Made by a program: the position numbers and the translations under genes
Assembly (NCBI RefSeq): GCF_030766935.1
Contig: NZ_JASERL010000005.1
Coordinates: forward strand, 558,001-622,000
Reading direction: 5' to 3'
Source: Streptomyces sp. KL109B
GTDB lineage: Bacteria > Actinomycetota > Actinomycetes > Streptomycetales > Streptomycetaceae
DNA length: 64,000 nt
Notes under the pieces: generated by a model
What the model was told of the DNA's origin: nothing
What the model saw: only the letters and a program-made list of their open reading frames with translations
Database searches by the model: none
Shown: positions 53,263 to 60,749 of the stretch, one piece after another
Layout: each line of letters begins with the position of its first letter
Numbering within the stretch: the first letter of the stretch is position 1

Positions 53263-53373
53263 TCAGCCCTTGCCTTGTCCCGCCTTCTTCGAGAGGCGCC
53301 GCTTCTGGCGCGGCGTCAGCTCCTTGCGTGCGGTCTGCTTCTCGTACGCGGCCCTGCGATCGGCGTTGTTCAT
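53263..53373 (-). CDS. Very small basic protein (36 aa)
   Basis: ATG 53373 with AGGGGG 6 nt upstream opens a 36-codon frame: MNNADRRAAYEKQTARKELT, then PRQKRRLSKKAGQGKG and a TGA. Eleven residues are Lys or Arg and it is Cys-free. TPRQKRRLSKKAG looks nucleic-acid- or ribosome-binding. It is leftward and stands alone. The ideal ribosome site and compact layout argue that it is translated. Function unknown. Confidence 0.7.
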   Translation of the reverse strand: MNNADRRAAYEKQTARKELTPRQKRRLSKKAGQGKG

Positions 53374-53491
53374 CAACTACCCCCTGTTTCCCGGCCAGTT
53401 GACCGGATCTTCGTCCGCGCCATCCTACCCACCGGCATTCCGGCCCCGCACGACTCTTGGCTCTGTGCACCGGGGGCCCGAAACTGAGCCG

Positions 53492-53968
53492 ATGACGCAG
53501 CGTGTGGAACTCGCGACCGTCCTCGACCGGCTCGCCGTCGACGAGTTGGTGACGGACTACGCCGCGGCCGTGGACGACGGGGACTGGGCCGCGTACCGCG
53601 CCCTGTTCGAACCGAACGGCCGCGCCGACTACCGGGAGGCGGGAGGGGTGGAGGGCAGCGCCGAGGAGATCGCGGCGTGGCTTTCGACGACGATGGAGCT
53701 GTTCCCGATGCGCCAGCACCTGATCGTGAACCGACGGATCCGCTTCGACACCGTCGACCGCGACATCGGCGACACGGCCCGCGTCCGGGCCGACTACTTC
53801 AACCCGATGCGCTTCGCGGGCGACGGCGACTCGACGGCCCCCGACTTCATCTGCGGCGGCCGGTACGCCTTCGATCTCATGCGTACGGAAAATGGTTGGC
53901 GATTGCACCGGGTGACGGTCTACGAGAAGTGGCGCCGCGTCCCCCGGCGGGCCGAGACAGGCAGCTGA
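53492..53968 (+). CDS. SnoaL-like/NTF2-fold protein
   Basis: A 158-residue NTF2-like protein: LDRLAVDELVTDYAAAVDDGDWAAYRALFEPNGRADYREAGG, MRQHLIVNRRIRFDTVD, GGRYAFDLMRTENGWRLHRVTVYEKWRR. The family covers small-molecule isomerases, dehydratases and hydrolases. The catalytic residues cannot be assigned by eye. ATG 53492 is chosen. The frame upstream is unlike the family. Confidence 0.82.
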   Translation: MTQRVELATVLDRLAVDELVTDYAAAVDDGDWAAYRALFEPNGRADYREAGGVEGSAEEIAAWLSTTMELFPMRQHLIVNRRIRFDTVDRDIGDTARVRADYFNPMRFAGDGDSTAPDFICGGRYAFDLMRTENGWRLHRVTVYEKWRRVPRRAETGS

Positions 53969-54080
53969 CCGCTCCCCCGCCCCGCCCGGCGCGCACTGTC
54001 GTCGATCACCTGCGGCGCGCACACTGAGGGAACTGGGCAAACCGTACAACGTACGGCGTACGAGTCGGGAGGCGCGGCGG

Positions 54081-55649
54081 ATGGAGCGGTGGCGGCAGCG
54101 GCTCGACACCTCGCCCTGGTGGCGGGGCGCCGCGGCGGTCGGCGCGGGCGCGCTGCCCGCGCTCGCGTTCCCGGCGCCTTCGCTGTGGTGGCTCGCGTAC
54201 GTCGCGCTCGTGCCGTGGATGCTGCTCGCGCGCTCGGCCGCGACACCGCGCCGGGCGGCTCTCGACGGCTGGCTCGGCGGTCTCGGGTTCATGCTGGCGG
54301 TGCACCACTGGCTGCTGCCGAGCCTGCACGTGTTCACAGTCGTCCTCGCGGCGCTGCTCGGCGCGCTGTGGGCGCCGTGGGGGTGGCTGCTGCGGCGGCT
54401 GCTGCACGGCACCCCGACACCGGGGCAGGCGGCGACCGCGCTCGTCGCCGTCCCCTCGGCGTGGCTGATGGTCGAACTGGTCCGTTCCTGGGAGGGCTTG
54501 GGCGGCCCGTGGGGCCTGCTCGGCTCCAGCCAGTGGGAACTGGTGCCCGCGCTGCGGCTCGCGTCGGTGGGCGGGGTGTGGCTGGTGAGCCTGCTGGTGC
54601 TGGTCGTCAACACCGGTGTGACACTGCTCGTCGTCGCGCGCGGCGCCCGGGCTCCTGCGGTGGCCGGGCTCGTCGCGACGGTCACGGTCACCGGGGCCGC
54701 GTGGGCGTGGGCGCCGCGGCCCGAGACGGACGGGCGGGCGCGGATCGCGGTGGTGCAGCCGGGGGTGGTCGACGGCATGGGCAGCATTCAGCACCGCTTC
54801 GACCGCGAGGTGGCGCTGACCCGTCAACTGGCGGGCCGGGGCGCCGACCTGGTGGTGTGGGGCGAGAGCAGCGTCGGCCTCGACCTGCCCCGCCGCCCCG
54901 ACCTGGCGGCCCGGCTCGCGGCGCTCTCCCGCGAGGTCGACGCGGAGATCCTCGTCAACGTGGACGCCCGCCGCCGCGCCGCCGACGGCTCGGGCCAGGG
55001 CATATACAAGAGCTCGGTGCTGGTCGGCCCCAAGGGCCTCACCGGCGACCACTACGACAAGATGCGCCTCGTCCCCTTCGGCGAGTACGTGCCCGCGCGC
55101 TCGCTGCTCGGCTGGGCGACATCGGTCGGCAAGGCGGCGGGCGAGGACCGCATGCGCGGCACACGACAGGTCGTGATGGACGTCCGCCACGGCGAACGCT
55201 CACTGCGGGTCGGCCCACTGGTCTGCTTCGAGTCGGCGTTCCCCGACATGACACGGCAGTTGACGGAGGACGGCGCGCAGATACTCCTCGCCCAGTCCTC
55301 GACCTCCACGTTCCAGCACAGCTGGGCCCCCGAACAGCACGCCTCGCTGGCCGCGCTACGAGCCGCGGAGACCGGCCGCCCCATGGTCCACGCGACACTT
55401 ACCGGAGTATCCGCGGTCTACGCCCCGACCGGCACCCCCGCCGGCCCCTGGCTCGCCACCTCGGCCAGCACCTCCCACGTCTACGACGTACCAACCGCAC
55501 AGGGCACCACCCTCTACGTCCGCTTCGGCGACTGGCCGGTACACGGAGCGGTAACGGTGCTGGCACTGCTGGCCGCCCTCGACGCCACACGCCGCCTGCC
55601 TTTCAAGCCCCCGCGGCCACTTCGCCCTTCAAGCCCCTGCGGCGACTGA
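54081..55649 (+). CDS. lnt: Apolipoprotein N-acyltransferase
   Basis: A 522-residue enzyme with ~6 N-terminal membrane helices and a nitrilase-type domain (from ~215). It N-acylates lipoproteins at their lipid-modified Cys on the outer membrane face. The catalytic triad is visible: Glu262 in WGESS, Lys327 in YDKMRLVPFGEY and Cys382 in VCFES. SWAPEQHASLAALRAAETGRP follows. The C-terminal FKPPRPLRPSSPCGD is not family sequence. It is translated from the dispersed repeat that borders the gene, which also supplies the stop. Confidence 0.93.
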   Translation: MERWRQRLDTSPWWRGAAAVGAGALPALAFPAPSLWWLAYVALVPWMLLARSAATPRRAALDGWLGGLGFMLAVHHWLLPSLHVFTVVLAALLGALWAPWGWLLRRLLHGTPTPGQAATALVAVPSAWLMVELVRSWEGLGGPWGLLGSSQWELVPALRLASVGGVWLVSLLVLVVNTGVTLLVVARGARAPAVAGLVATVTVTGAAWAWAPRPETDGRARIAVVQPGVVDGMGSIQHRFDREVALTRQLAGRGADLVVWGESSVGLDLPRRPDLAARLAALSREVDAEILVNVDARRRAADGSGQGIYKSSVLVGPKGLTGDHYDKMRLVPFGEYVPARSLLGWATSVGKAAGEDRMRGTRQVVMDVRHGERSLRVGPLVCFESAFPDMTRQLTEDGAQILLAQSSTSTFQHSWAPEQHASLAALRAAETGRPMVHATLTGVSAVYAPTGTPAGPWLATSASTSHVYDVPTAQGTTLYVRFGDWPVHGAVTVLALLAALDATRRLPFKPPRPLRPSSPCGD

Positions 55650-55806
55650 GCAGCGAGGCCCAGCCTTCAAACCCCTGCGCCCACTGCGGCATTTCAAGCC
55701 CCTGCGGCGATAGAGCACCGAGGTCCAGCCTTCAAACCCCTGCGGCCACTGCGGCATTTCAAGCCCCTGCGGCGATTGAGCAGCGGGGTCCGGGGCAGAG
55801 CCCCGG
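55598..55806. repeat. Array of the dispersed element downstream of lnt
   Basis: Five or more copies of the CAAGCCCCTGCGGCGA core. A 65-bp higher-order tandem unit is visible (TTCAAACCCC at 55666 and again at 55731). The last copy is complete and ends in GGGGCAGAGCCCC. The left end overlaps the lnt coding sequence. Confidence 0.94.
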
Positions 55807-55849
55807 GTCCGCAACGCCGTCGCAGGCCGAGCGGAACACTCGACGTCCG

Positions 55850-56755
55850 CTAGGCCAAGCCCTGCCGCACCTCACGCACGACCTGCTCACACAGCTCATG
55901 CGTGACAAGCGCATCCCTCGCACTCAACACCTTCCCCGCCCGCACACCATCAAGAAACGCCAACACGGCCTGCTCAATACCCCGCTGTCGCGCCACCGGC
56001 ACCCAGTCCCCCCGCCGCCGAACACTGGGCTGCCCCTTGTGGTCAACCACATCGGAGAGATTCAGCACCTGCCGCTTGGAGTCCTGCCCGGACACCTCCA
56101 GGACCTCCTCCGTCGACCCGCTCAGCCGGTTCATGACGCCGATCGCCGTGAACCCGTCACCCGCGAGCTGCAGCACCACGTGCTCGAGCAACCCGTCCAC
56201 GACCCGCGACCGCACACTCACGTCGTCGACAGGCCCCGGTACCAGGAACCGCAGCGTGTCGACGACGTGGATGAAGTCGTCGAGGACCATCGCGCGCGGC
56301 TCCTCGGGCAGCCCGACGCGGTTCTTCTGCATCAGGATCAGCTCGCGCGGATGCTCGACGCACTGCGCGTACCCCGGCGCGTACCGCCGGTTGAAGCCGA
56401 CGGCCAGGCTCACGCCGCGCTCCTCGGCGAGCCGCACGAGCCGCTCGGAGTCGGCGAGTTCGTACGCGAGCGGCTTGTCGACGTACGTCGCGACGCCCGC
56501 TTCCAGCAGCCGCGCCACGATCTCCGGGTGCACGGCGGTGGGCGCGTGCACGAAGGCGGCGTCGAGCCCCTGCGCGAGCAGCGCGTCGAGGTCGGCGTGG
56601 CGCTGCGGCTCGGGCACGCGGAGCTGGTCCGCGACCTCGGTCAGGGTCGCGGGCGTCCGCGTCTGCAGGTGCAGTTCGAGCGCGGGCTGCGCGCCGAGCA
56701 CCGGCAGGTACGCCTTCTTGGCGATGTCTCCGAGTCCGATGACGCCGACTTTCAC
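55850..56755 (-). CDS. Gfo/Idh/MocA-family oxidoreductase
   Basis: A 301-residue NAD(P)-dependent enzyme: VGVIGLGDIAKKAYLPVL (GxGxxA loop), FVHAPTAVHPEIVARLLEAGV, YVDKPLAYELADSERLV (the EKP-like motif with DKP), AVGFNRRYAPGY and DDFIHVVDTLRFL with the catalytic His. Probably reduces or oxidises a sugar or cyclitol. ATG 56755 has AAGAAGGAGC upstream. It lies 17 nt after the end of a broken monooxygenase gene. Confidence 0.88.
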   Translation of the reverse strand: MKVGVIGLGDIAKKAYLPVLGAQPALELHLQTRTPATLTEVADQLRVPEPQRHADLDALLAQGLDAAFVHAPTAVHPEIVARLLEAGVATYVDKPLAYELADSERLVRLAEERGVSLAVGFNRRYAPGYAQCVEHPRELILMQKNRVGLPEEPRAMVLDDFIHVVDTLRFLVPGPVDDVSVRSRVVDGLLEHVVLQLAGDGFTAIGVMNRLSGSTEEVLEVSGQDSKRQVLNLSDVVDHKGQPSVRRRGDWVPVARQRGIEQAVLAFLDGVRAGKVLSARDALVTHELCEQVVREVRQGLA

Positions 56756-57610
56756 GTCTGTGTGCTCCTTCTTCAGGGCTCCGATGGCGGGTTGCGGATC
56801 CCGGCAGCATACGGGGGTACGCCCGGACAGCGCCCCCGCTGAGGCGGCCGCCAGTCCGCGATGCCGTCCATGCCGCGCAGCAGGAAGGCGGGCCCGAGCG
56901 CGCCGACGGCACGGATCGCCGCGTTCCGCAGGGCGATCACCGGCCGGTTCGCGGTCATGTTGACGCGGCTCACGGTCATCACCTCGCGCGCGATCATCGT
57001 CGTACGAGGCTGTGTCGTACGAGGCTGTCGCGCGGCCGTGTAACCGGCCAGGTCGAGCGGGGCGTCGGGCGCGGCGTGGTGGGCGAGGACGACCGCGTCC
57101 TCGATGGCCTGGTTGCCGCCCTGGCCGAGGGTCGGCGCCATGGCGTGCGCGGCGTCGCCGAGGAGCGCGACCCGGCCGCGGTGGTGGGCGGGCAGCGGCT
57201 CGGCGATCTGGTGCACGTCGTGCCGCAGCACCTGCCCCGGCTCGACGGCGTCGAGGATCGCCGGAATCGGATCGTGCCGACTCCCGTACAGCCGCCGGAG
57301 CTCCGCCTTCTCGTCACCGCCGGGAGCCCGCCGCCCGGCCGGCGCCATGGCCGCCGCGTACGCGTAGACGGTGCCGTCGGCGAAGGGGTGGGTGCCCCAG
57401 ATCCGGCCGGGCCCCCAGGTCTCATGCTGGGCGAAGGGCCGGCCGAGCGGCGGCACGAGCACCCGCCACGTGGTGAAGCCGGTGCATGCGGTGCCGGGAT
57501 GCTCAGGAGAGAGCACGCCCCGCACACCCGACCCGATCCCGTCGGCCGCGACGACCAACTCCGCCTCGATCTCCCCGTCGTCGGTACCTACGCACGCAGA
57601 ACGGCCCGAA

Positions 57611-57672
57611 TCACCCGGACACCCGGATCACCCGGATCACCCGGATCACCCGGATCACCCGGATCACCCGGA
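57611..57672. repeat. 9-bp minisatellite with one 8-bp unit in the broken monooxygenase
   Basis: Seven tandem TCACCCGGA units. The second copy (57620-57627) lacks its T and so is 8 bp, which shifts the coding frame. Confidence 0.94.
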
Positions 57673-57710
57673 TCCACGAGCCACGCCTCGACCCCGACAC
57701 GCACAACGCC

Positions 57711-57735
57711 ACCCGGCACCCGGCACCCGGCACCC
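57711..57735. repeat. 7-bp tandem repeat at the other frameshift
   Basis: Three and a half copies of ACCCGGC. A 7-bp unit cannot keep a reading frame, so expansion here explains the first shift in the monooxygenase remnant. Confidence 0.92.
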
Positions 57736-57967
57736 CACCGGCCAACTTGTCGACCAACGTCGCCCGACGCAACAGCACAATGGACCCGCCGAACCGCTCG
57801 GCCGCGAGCTTCGGGTCGGCGCGCGACACCCACCGCCCCTTCGGCGTGAGCAGCCCACCGTCCCCCTCCCACGCTTCCAGCGCCCGGATCTCGTCACTTA
57901 GGGCCCTTCTGACGGATCTTGCCGGAGTCGCGGGCCCTGGCACGCACATCTGCCGCGTTGTCGTCGC

Positions 57968-58528
57968 ATGCGCGGACTCACCCACCGCGCTGTCGACGAG
58001 ACCGCCCACCTCCCCCAGGGCTCCACCTCGAACCACGCCCGCACCCGCCTCGCCCTCCTGGAGACGGCGGTACGCCGACTCGCGGCGCGCGAGAGCCAGG
58101 TCCTCTCGGTGGACGAACTACCGACCCCGACCGGCGGCCCCGCCTCCCTGGCCGACGGCATGGCCCTCGCCCTCCACCGCTACCTCACCCACCACCCCCA
58201 ACTCCTCATCTGCCGCTACGAATTGGCCCTGGAAGCCACCCGCCGCCCCGAACTCCGCACCTTCTGCGACGAAACCGCCCGCCAATTCCGCGAACCCCTG
58301 ACCGCCCTCCTCCAAGCGGCAGGCTCCCCCACCCCCGAACGCCACACCCTCTCCCTGGTGGCCTGGACGGAAGGCATCATGTTCTCCTGCGTGGCAGGCT
58401 CCTTCCACACCTCCACCCCCACCCTCCCGGACCTCCGCACGGGCTACACCGAACTCCTCAACGCCATGCTCAGCCCATCCCTCACCAGCCCAAGCAACCC
58501 TGGCAATTCAAGCCCCTCCGACGCTTGA
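57968..58528 (+). CDS. TetR-like regulator, N-terminally truncated
   Basis: A 186-residue frame. MRGLTHRAVDETAHLPQGST then SNHARTRLALLETAVRRL matches helices 2-4 of a TetR DNA-binding domain, followed by an all-helical ligand domain (ADGMALALHRYLTHHPQLLICRYELALEATRRPELR). The usual ~20 residues of helix 1 before MRGLTH are absent, and no ribosome site precedes ATG 57968. It is divergent from the broken monooxygenase, presumably its former target. The last residues (NSSPSDA) and stop come from the dispersed repeat. It may be a pseudogene. Confidence 0.72.
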   Translation: MRGLTHRAVDETAHLPQGSTSNHARTRLALLETAVRRLAARESQVLSVDELPTPTGGPASLADGMALALHRYLTHHPQLLICRYELALEATRRPELRTFCDETARQFREPLTALLQAAGSPTPERHTLSLVAWTEGIMFSCVAGSFHTSTPTLPDLRTGYTELLNAMLSPSLTSPSNPGNSSPSDA

Positions 58529-58607
58529 GGAGCGGGGCATGGGGCAGCGCCCCAATCCTTCCAGCCCCTCCGGCGCTTGAGGAGCGGGCCCCGGGGCAGA
58601 GCCCCGC
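58508..58607. repeat. Two copies of the dispersed element downstream of the TetR-like gene
   Basis: Two ~50-bp copies (52-bp period), a variant with CAAGCCCCTCCGACGCTTGA and AGCCCCTCCGGCGCTTGAGG. Both end in GGGGCAG-GCCCC hairpins. The first copy overlaps the TetR-like stop. Confidence 0.93.
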
Positions 58608-58719
58608 GACGTAGGAGACCCCCAGCGCAACACAACACAACACACCCCCACGTCACCCATGCGGGGCATCATCACGACGACCCCACCCCCACCCCCCGGT
58701 TCTCCACGAAAGTGGCCCC

Positions 58720-59220
58720 GTGCCCAGAACCACAACCCCCACCACCATCCTGCTCACGGCCGCCGCCGCAGCCGCCGCCGCGGTATCCACCACCGGCTGC
58801 GTCAGCGTCCACACACCACCCACCACCCCCAACACCCCACCCTCCCCCTCGGTCTCCGCCCCGGCCCCCCGCCCAGACGGCCACACCAACCACCACCCGG
58901 TCGTCCAGGCCCCCGCCCGCGAGGCCCTGGAACGGATGAAGTCGACCGCGCCGCACCACACCTCGCCCCCCGACGCCGAGCAGCCACCCCCACCCGGCGC
59001 CGCCACCCCGGCACCCCACCGCACACCCCCGAAGTCTCACCCCGCGCCGCACCGGCCGGCCGCCCCCGAAGCCCCACAGGCCCCACGCCTCCCGGTCGTC
59101 GGCCAGCCACCGGGCACCGCCCCCGGCCACCCCGACGTCTGCGCGCTGGGCCGCAAGTACGGCAAGTGGGACCCGGACAGCCCCCAGTCGGCCATCTGCC
59201 GCGACACGTACGGCAATTGA
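58720..59220 (+). CDS. Pro-rich secreted/lipoprotein of unknown function
   Basis: A 166-residue exported protein starting at GTG 58720. The signal peptide has a poly-Ala core and a possible lipobox STTGC (Cys27), which is weak because position -3 is Thr. The middle (~30-135) is Pro-, His- and Thr-rich and probably crosses the cell wall. The C-terminus PDVCALGRKYGKWDPDSPQS plus AICRDTYGN has two Cys that may form a disulphide and looks like the conserved, functional end. Confidence 0.75.
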   Translation: MPRTTTPTTILLTAAAAAAAAVSTTGCVSVHTPPTTPNTPPSPSVSAPAPRPDGHTNHHPVVQAPAREALERMKSTAPHHTSPPDAEQPPPPGAATPAPHRTPPKSHPAPHRPAAPEAPQAPRLPVVGQPPGTAPGHPDVCALGRKYGKWDPDSPQSAICRDTYGN

Positions 59221-59255
59221 CCTACGCCCCTCACCCCCTCCCCCCTCTCACCCCC

Positions 59256-59828
59256 TCACCCCCCACTCCTCGGCGGCCCCAACGGCTCCCCGCCAGACCA
59301 CCCGTCATCACGCCCGACCCCACCCCCATCACCCGGTTCCCCGGCCCCCGCCCCCATCCCGGCCACCTTCTCCTCGAGCCGGGTGAGGGCGGCCCGCACC
59401 CCGTCCCCGTACCCGTCGTCCCCCAACGCCCCCGCCGCCGCGCGGGCCCGCGCCAAGTGGCTGCGCGCCGCGGCGGGGCGGTCCAACTTCACGTAGTCCG
59501 CCGCCAGGTTGAGATGCAGCGACGGATAGAACGCCCGCACCGCGAGGGACCCCTCGTGCTCGCTGAGCCGCTCCTGGGTGAGGGAGTCGGCGGCGGACAG
59601 CGCACGCAGATCCCAGGCCAGTTCGTCCGAGGGGTCGTCCTGGGTGTCGGCCATGTAGTGCGCGAGCGTGCAGCGGTGCAGCGCGTCACCGTCCTCGCCG
59701 ATCTCCGCCCACAGTCCGAGGAGGCGGCCCTGCGCCTCCTCGCGGTCGCCGCCGTGGTGCAGCATGACCGCCTGCCCGATGCGGCTCATCATGGCGTCAC
59801 CCGCCGCCTGTTCACGCTGCTTTTCCAC
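59256..59828 (-). CDS. TPR-like hypothetical protein
   Basis: A 190-residue, mostly helical protein (AVMLHHGGDREEAQGRLLGLWAEIG, ALHRCTLAHYMADTQ, SLHLNLAADYVKLDRPAAARSHLARARAA) with tetratricopeptide-like spacing, and a Gly-rich tail. GTG 59828 is chosen because GGAGGAG lies 4-5 nt before it. The TTG 12 nt earlier would put the ribosome site inside the gene. No enzymatic motif is seen. Confidence 0.7.
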   Translation of the reverse strand: MEKQREQAAGDAMMSRIGQAVMLHHGGDREEAQGRLLGLWAEIGEDGDALHRCTLAHYMADTQDDPSDELAWDLRALSAADSLTQERLSEHEGSLAVRAFYPSLHLNLAADYVKLDRPAAARSHLARARAAAGALGDDGYGDGVRAALTRLEEKVAGMGAGAGEPGDGGGVGRDDGWSGGEPLGPPRSGG

Positions 59829-59895
59829 TGTCTCCTCCAAGTTCGACCCCGACCACTATGTCCGGAATGTCGTACCCAGTGACGCTAACCGCCAC

Positions 59896-60579
59896 TCACC
59901 CCAAATCCGGCACCGCCCAGTCGATCGGCGTGTGCCCCTGCGCCGCGATCGCGTCATTGATCTGCGTGAACGGCTGCGAGCCGAAGAACTTGCGCGCCGA
60001 GAGCGGCGAGGGGTGCGCGCCCTTCACCACCGCGTGCCGCTCCGTGTCGATGAGCGGCAGCTTCTTCTGCGCGTAGTTCCCCCACAGCACGAACACCGCC
60101 GGGTCCGGCCGCTCGACGACGGCGCGGATCACCGCGTCCGTGAACTTCTCCCAGCCCTTCCCCTTGTGCGAGTTGGCCTCGCCGGCCCGCACCGTGAGCA
60201 CCGCGTTGAGCAGCAGCACGCCCTGCTCGGCCCACGGCATCAGATATCCGTTGTCGGGGATCGGGGTGCCGAGCTCGGCCTGCATCTCCTTGTAGATGTT
60301 CCGCAGCGACGGCGGCGTCCTCACCCCGGGCCGCACCGAGAAGCACAGGCCGTGCCCCTGACCCTCGCCGTGGTACGGGTCCTGGCCGAGGACGAGGACC
60401 TTGACCTTGTCGTACGGCGTCGCGTCGAGCGCGGCGAAGACCTGCTCGCGCGGCGGGTAGACGGGACCCTTGGCGCGCTCCTCCTCGACGAACTCGGTCA
60501 GCTCCTTGAAGTAGGGCTTCTGCAGTTCGTCGCCGAGGACGCCGCGCCAGGACTCGGGCAGCATCGCGGTGTCGGTCAC
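59896..60579 (-). CDS. ung: Uracil-DNA glycosylase
   Basis: A 227-residue family-1 UDG that removes uracil from DNA. It has LVLGQDPYHGEGQGHGLCFSV (catalytic Asp67), LLLNAVLTVRAGEANSHKGKGWE, VLWGNYAQKK and the leucine-loop motif GAHPSPLSARKFFG (catalytic His). GTG 60579 has GGAGG 8 nt upstream and gives the normal N-terminus. Confidence 0.96.
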   Translation of the reverse strand: MTDTAMLPESWRGVLGDELQKPYFKELTEFVEEERAKGPVYPPREQVFAALDATPYDKVKVLVLGQDPYHGEGQGHGLCFSVRPGVRTPPSLRNIYKEMQAELGTPIPDNGYLMPWAEQGVLLLNAVLTVRAGEANSHKGKGWEKFTDAVIRAVVERPDPAVFVLWGNYAQKKLPLIDTERHAVVKGAHPSPLSARKFFGSQPFTQINDAIAAQGHTPIDWAVPDLG

Positions 60580-60749
60580 GTCAACAACCTCCGGGGTACG
60601 GGCTAGTGCGCTCCCGCGCCCCACCGTGCCGGGGACGCGGTCGCATCGACACCCAAAAACCTACCGGCGCCCACTGACAATCGACGCCCGCACCCGACGA
60701 GCCCGCATCCGACGAGCCCGCCCCCGGCCGACCCCTTGAGGAACCCGTC

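Larger units (their letters stand above)
56773..57897 (-). pseudogene. FAD-dependent monooxygenase remnant: N-terminus deleted, two frameshifts
   Basis: Three consecutive minus-strand frames together give one PHBH-type flavin monooxygenase. First comes DEIRALEAWEGDGGLLTPKG then WVSRADPKLAAERFGGSIVL (57750-57897), then VVRVGVEAWLVDPGDPGD (to ~57620), then GTDDGEIEAELVVAADGIGS onward to 56773, with ALLGDAAHAMAPTLGQGGNQ (FAD ribityl motif). The first shift coincides with a 7-bp repeat. The second coincides with an 8-bp unit in a 9-bp array. The first ~70 residues with the GxGxxG FAD loop are missing. Not functional as it stands. Confidence 0.82.

Noticed and set aside
57611..57672. Short tandem repeats here and at 18.6, 20.7 and 36.05 kb as a CRISPR array
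   Set aside because: Units are 9-12 bp, directly adjacent without spacers, and no cas genes are present.
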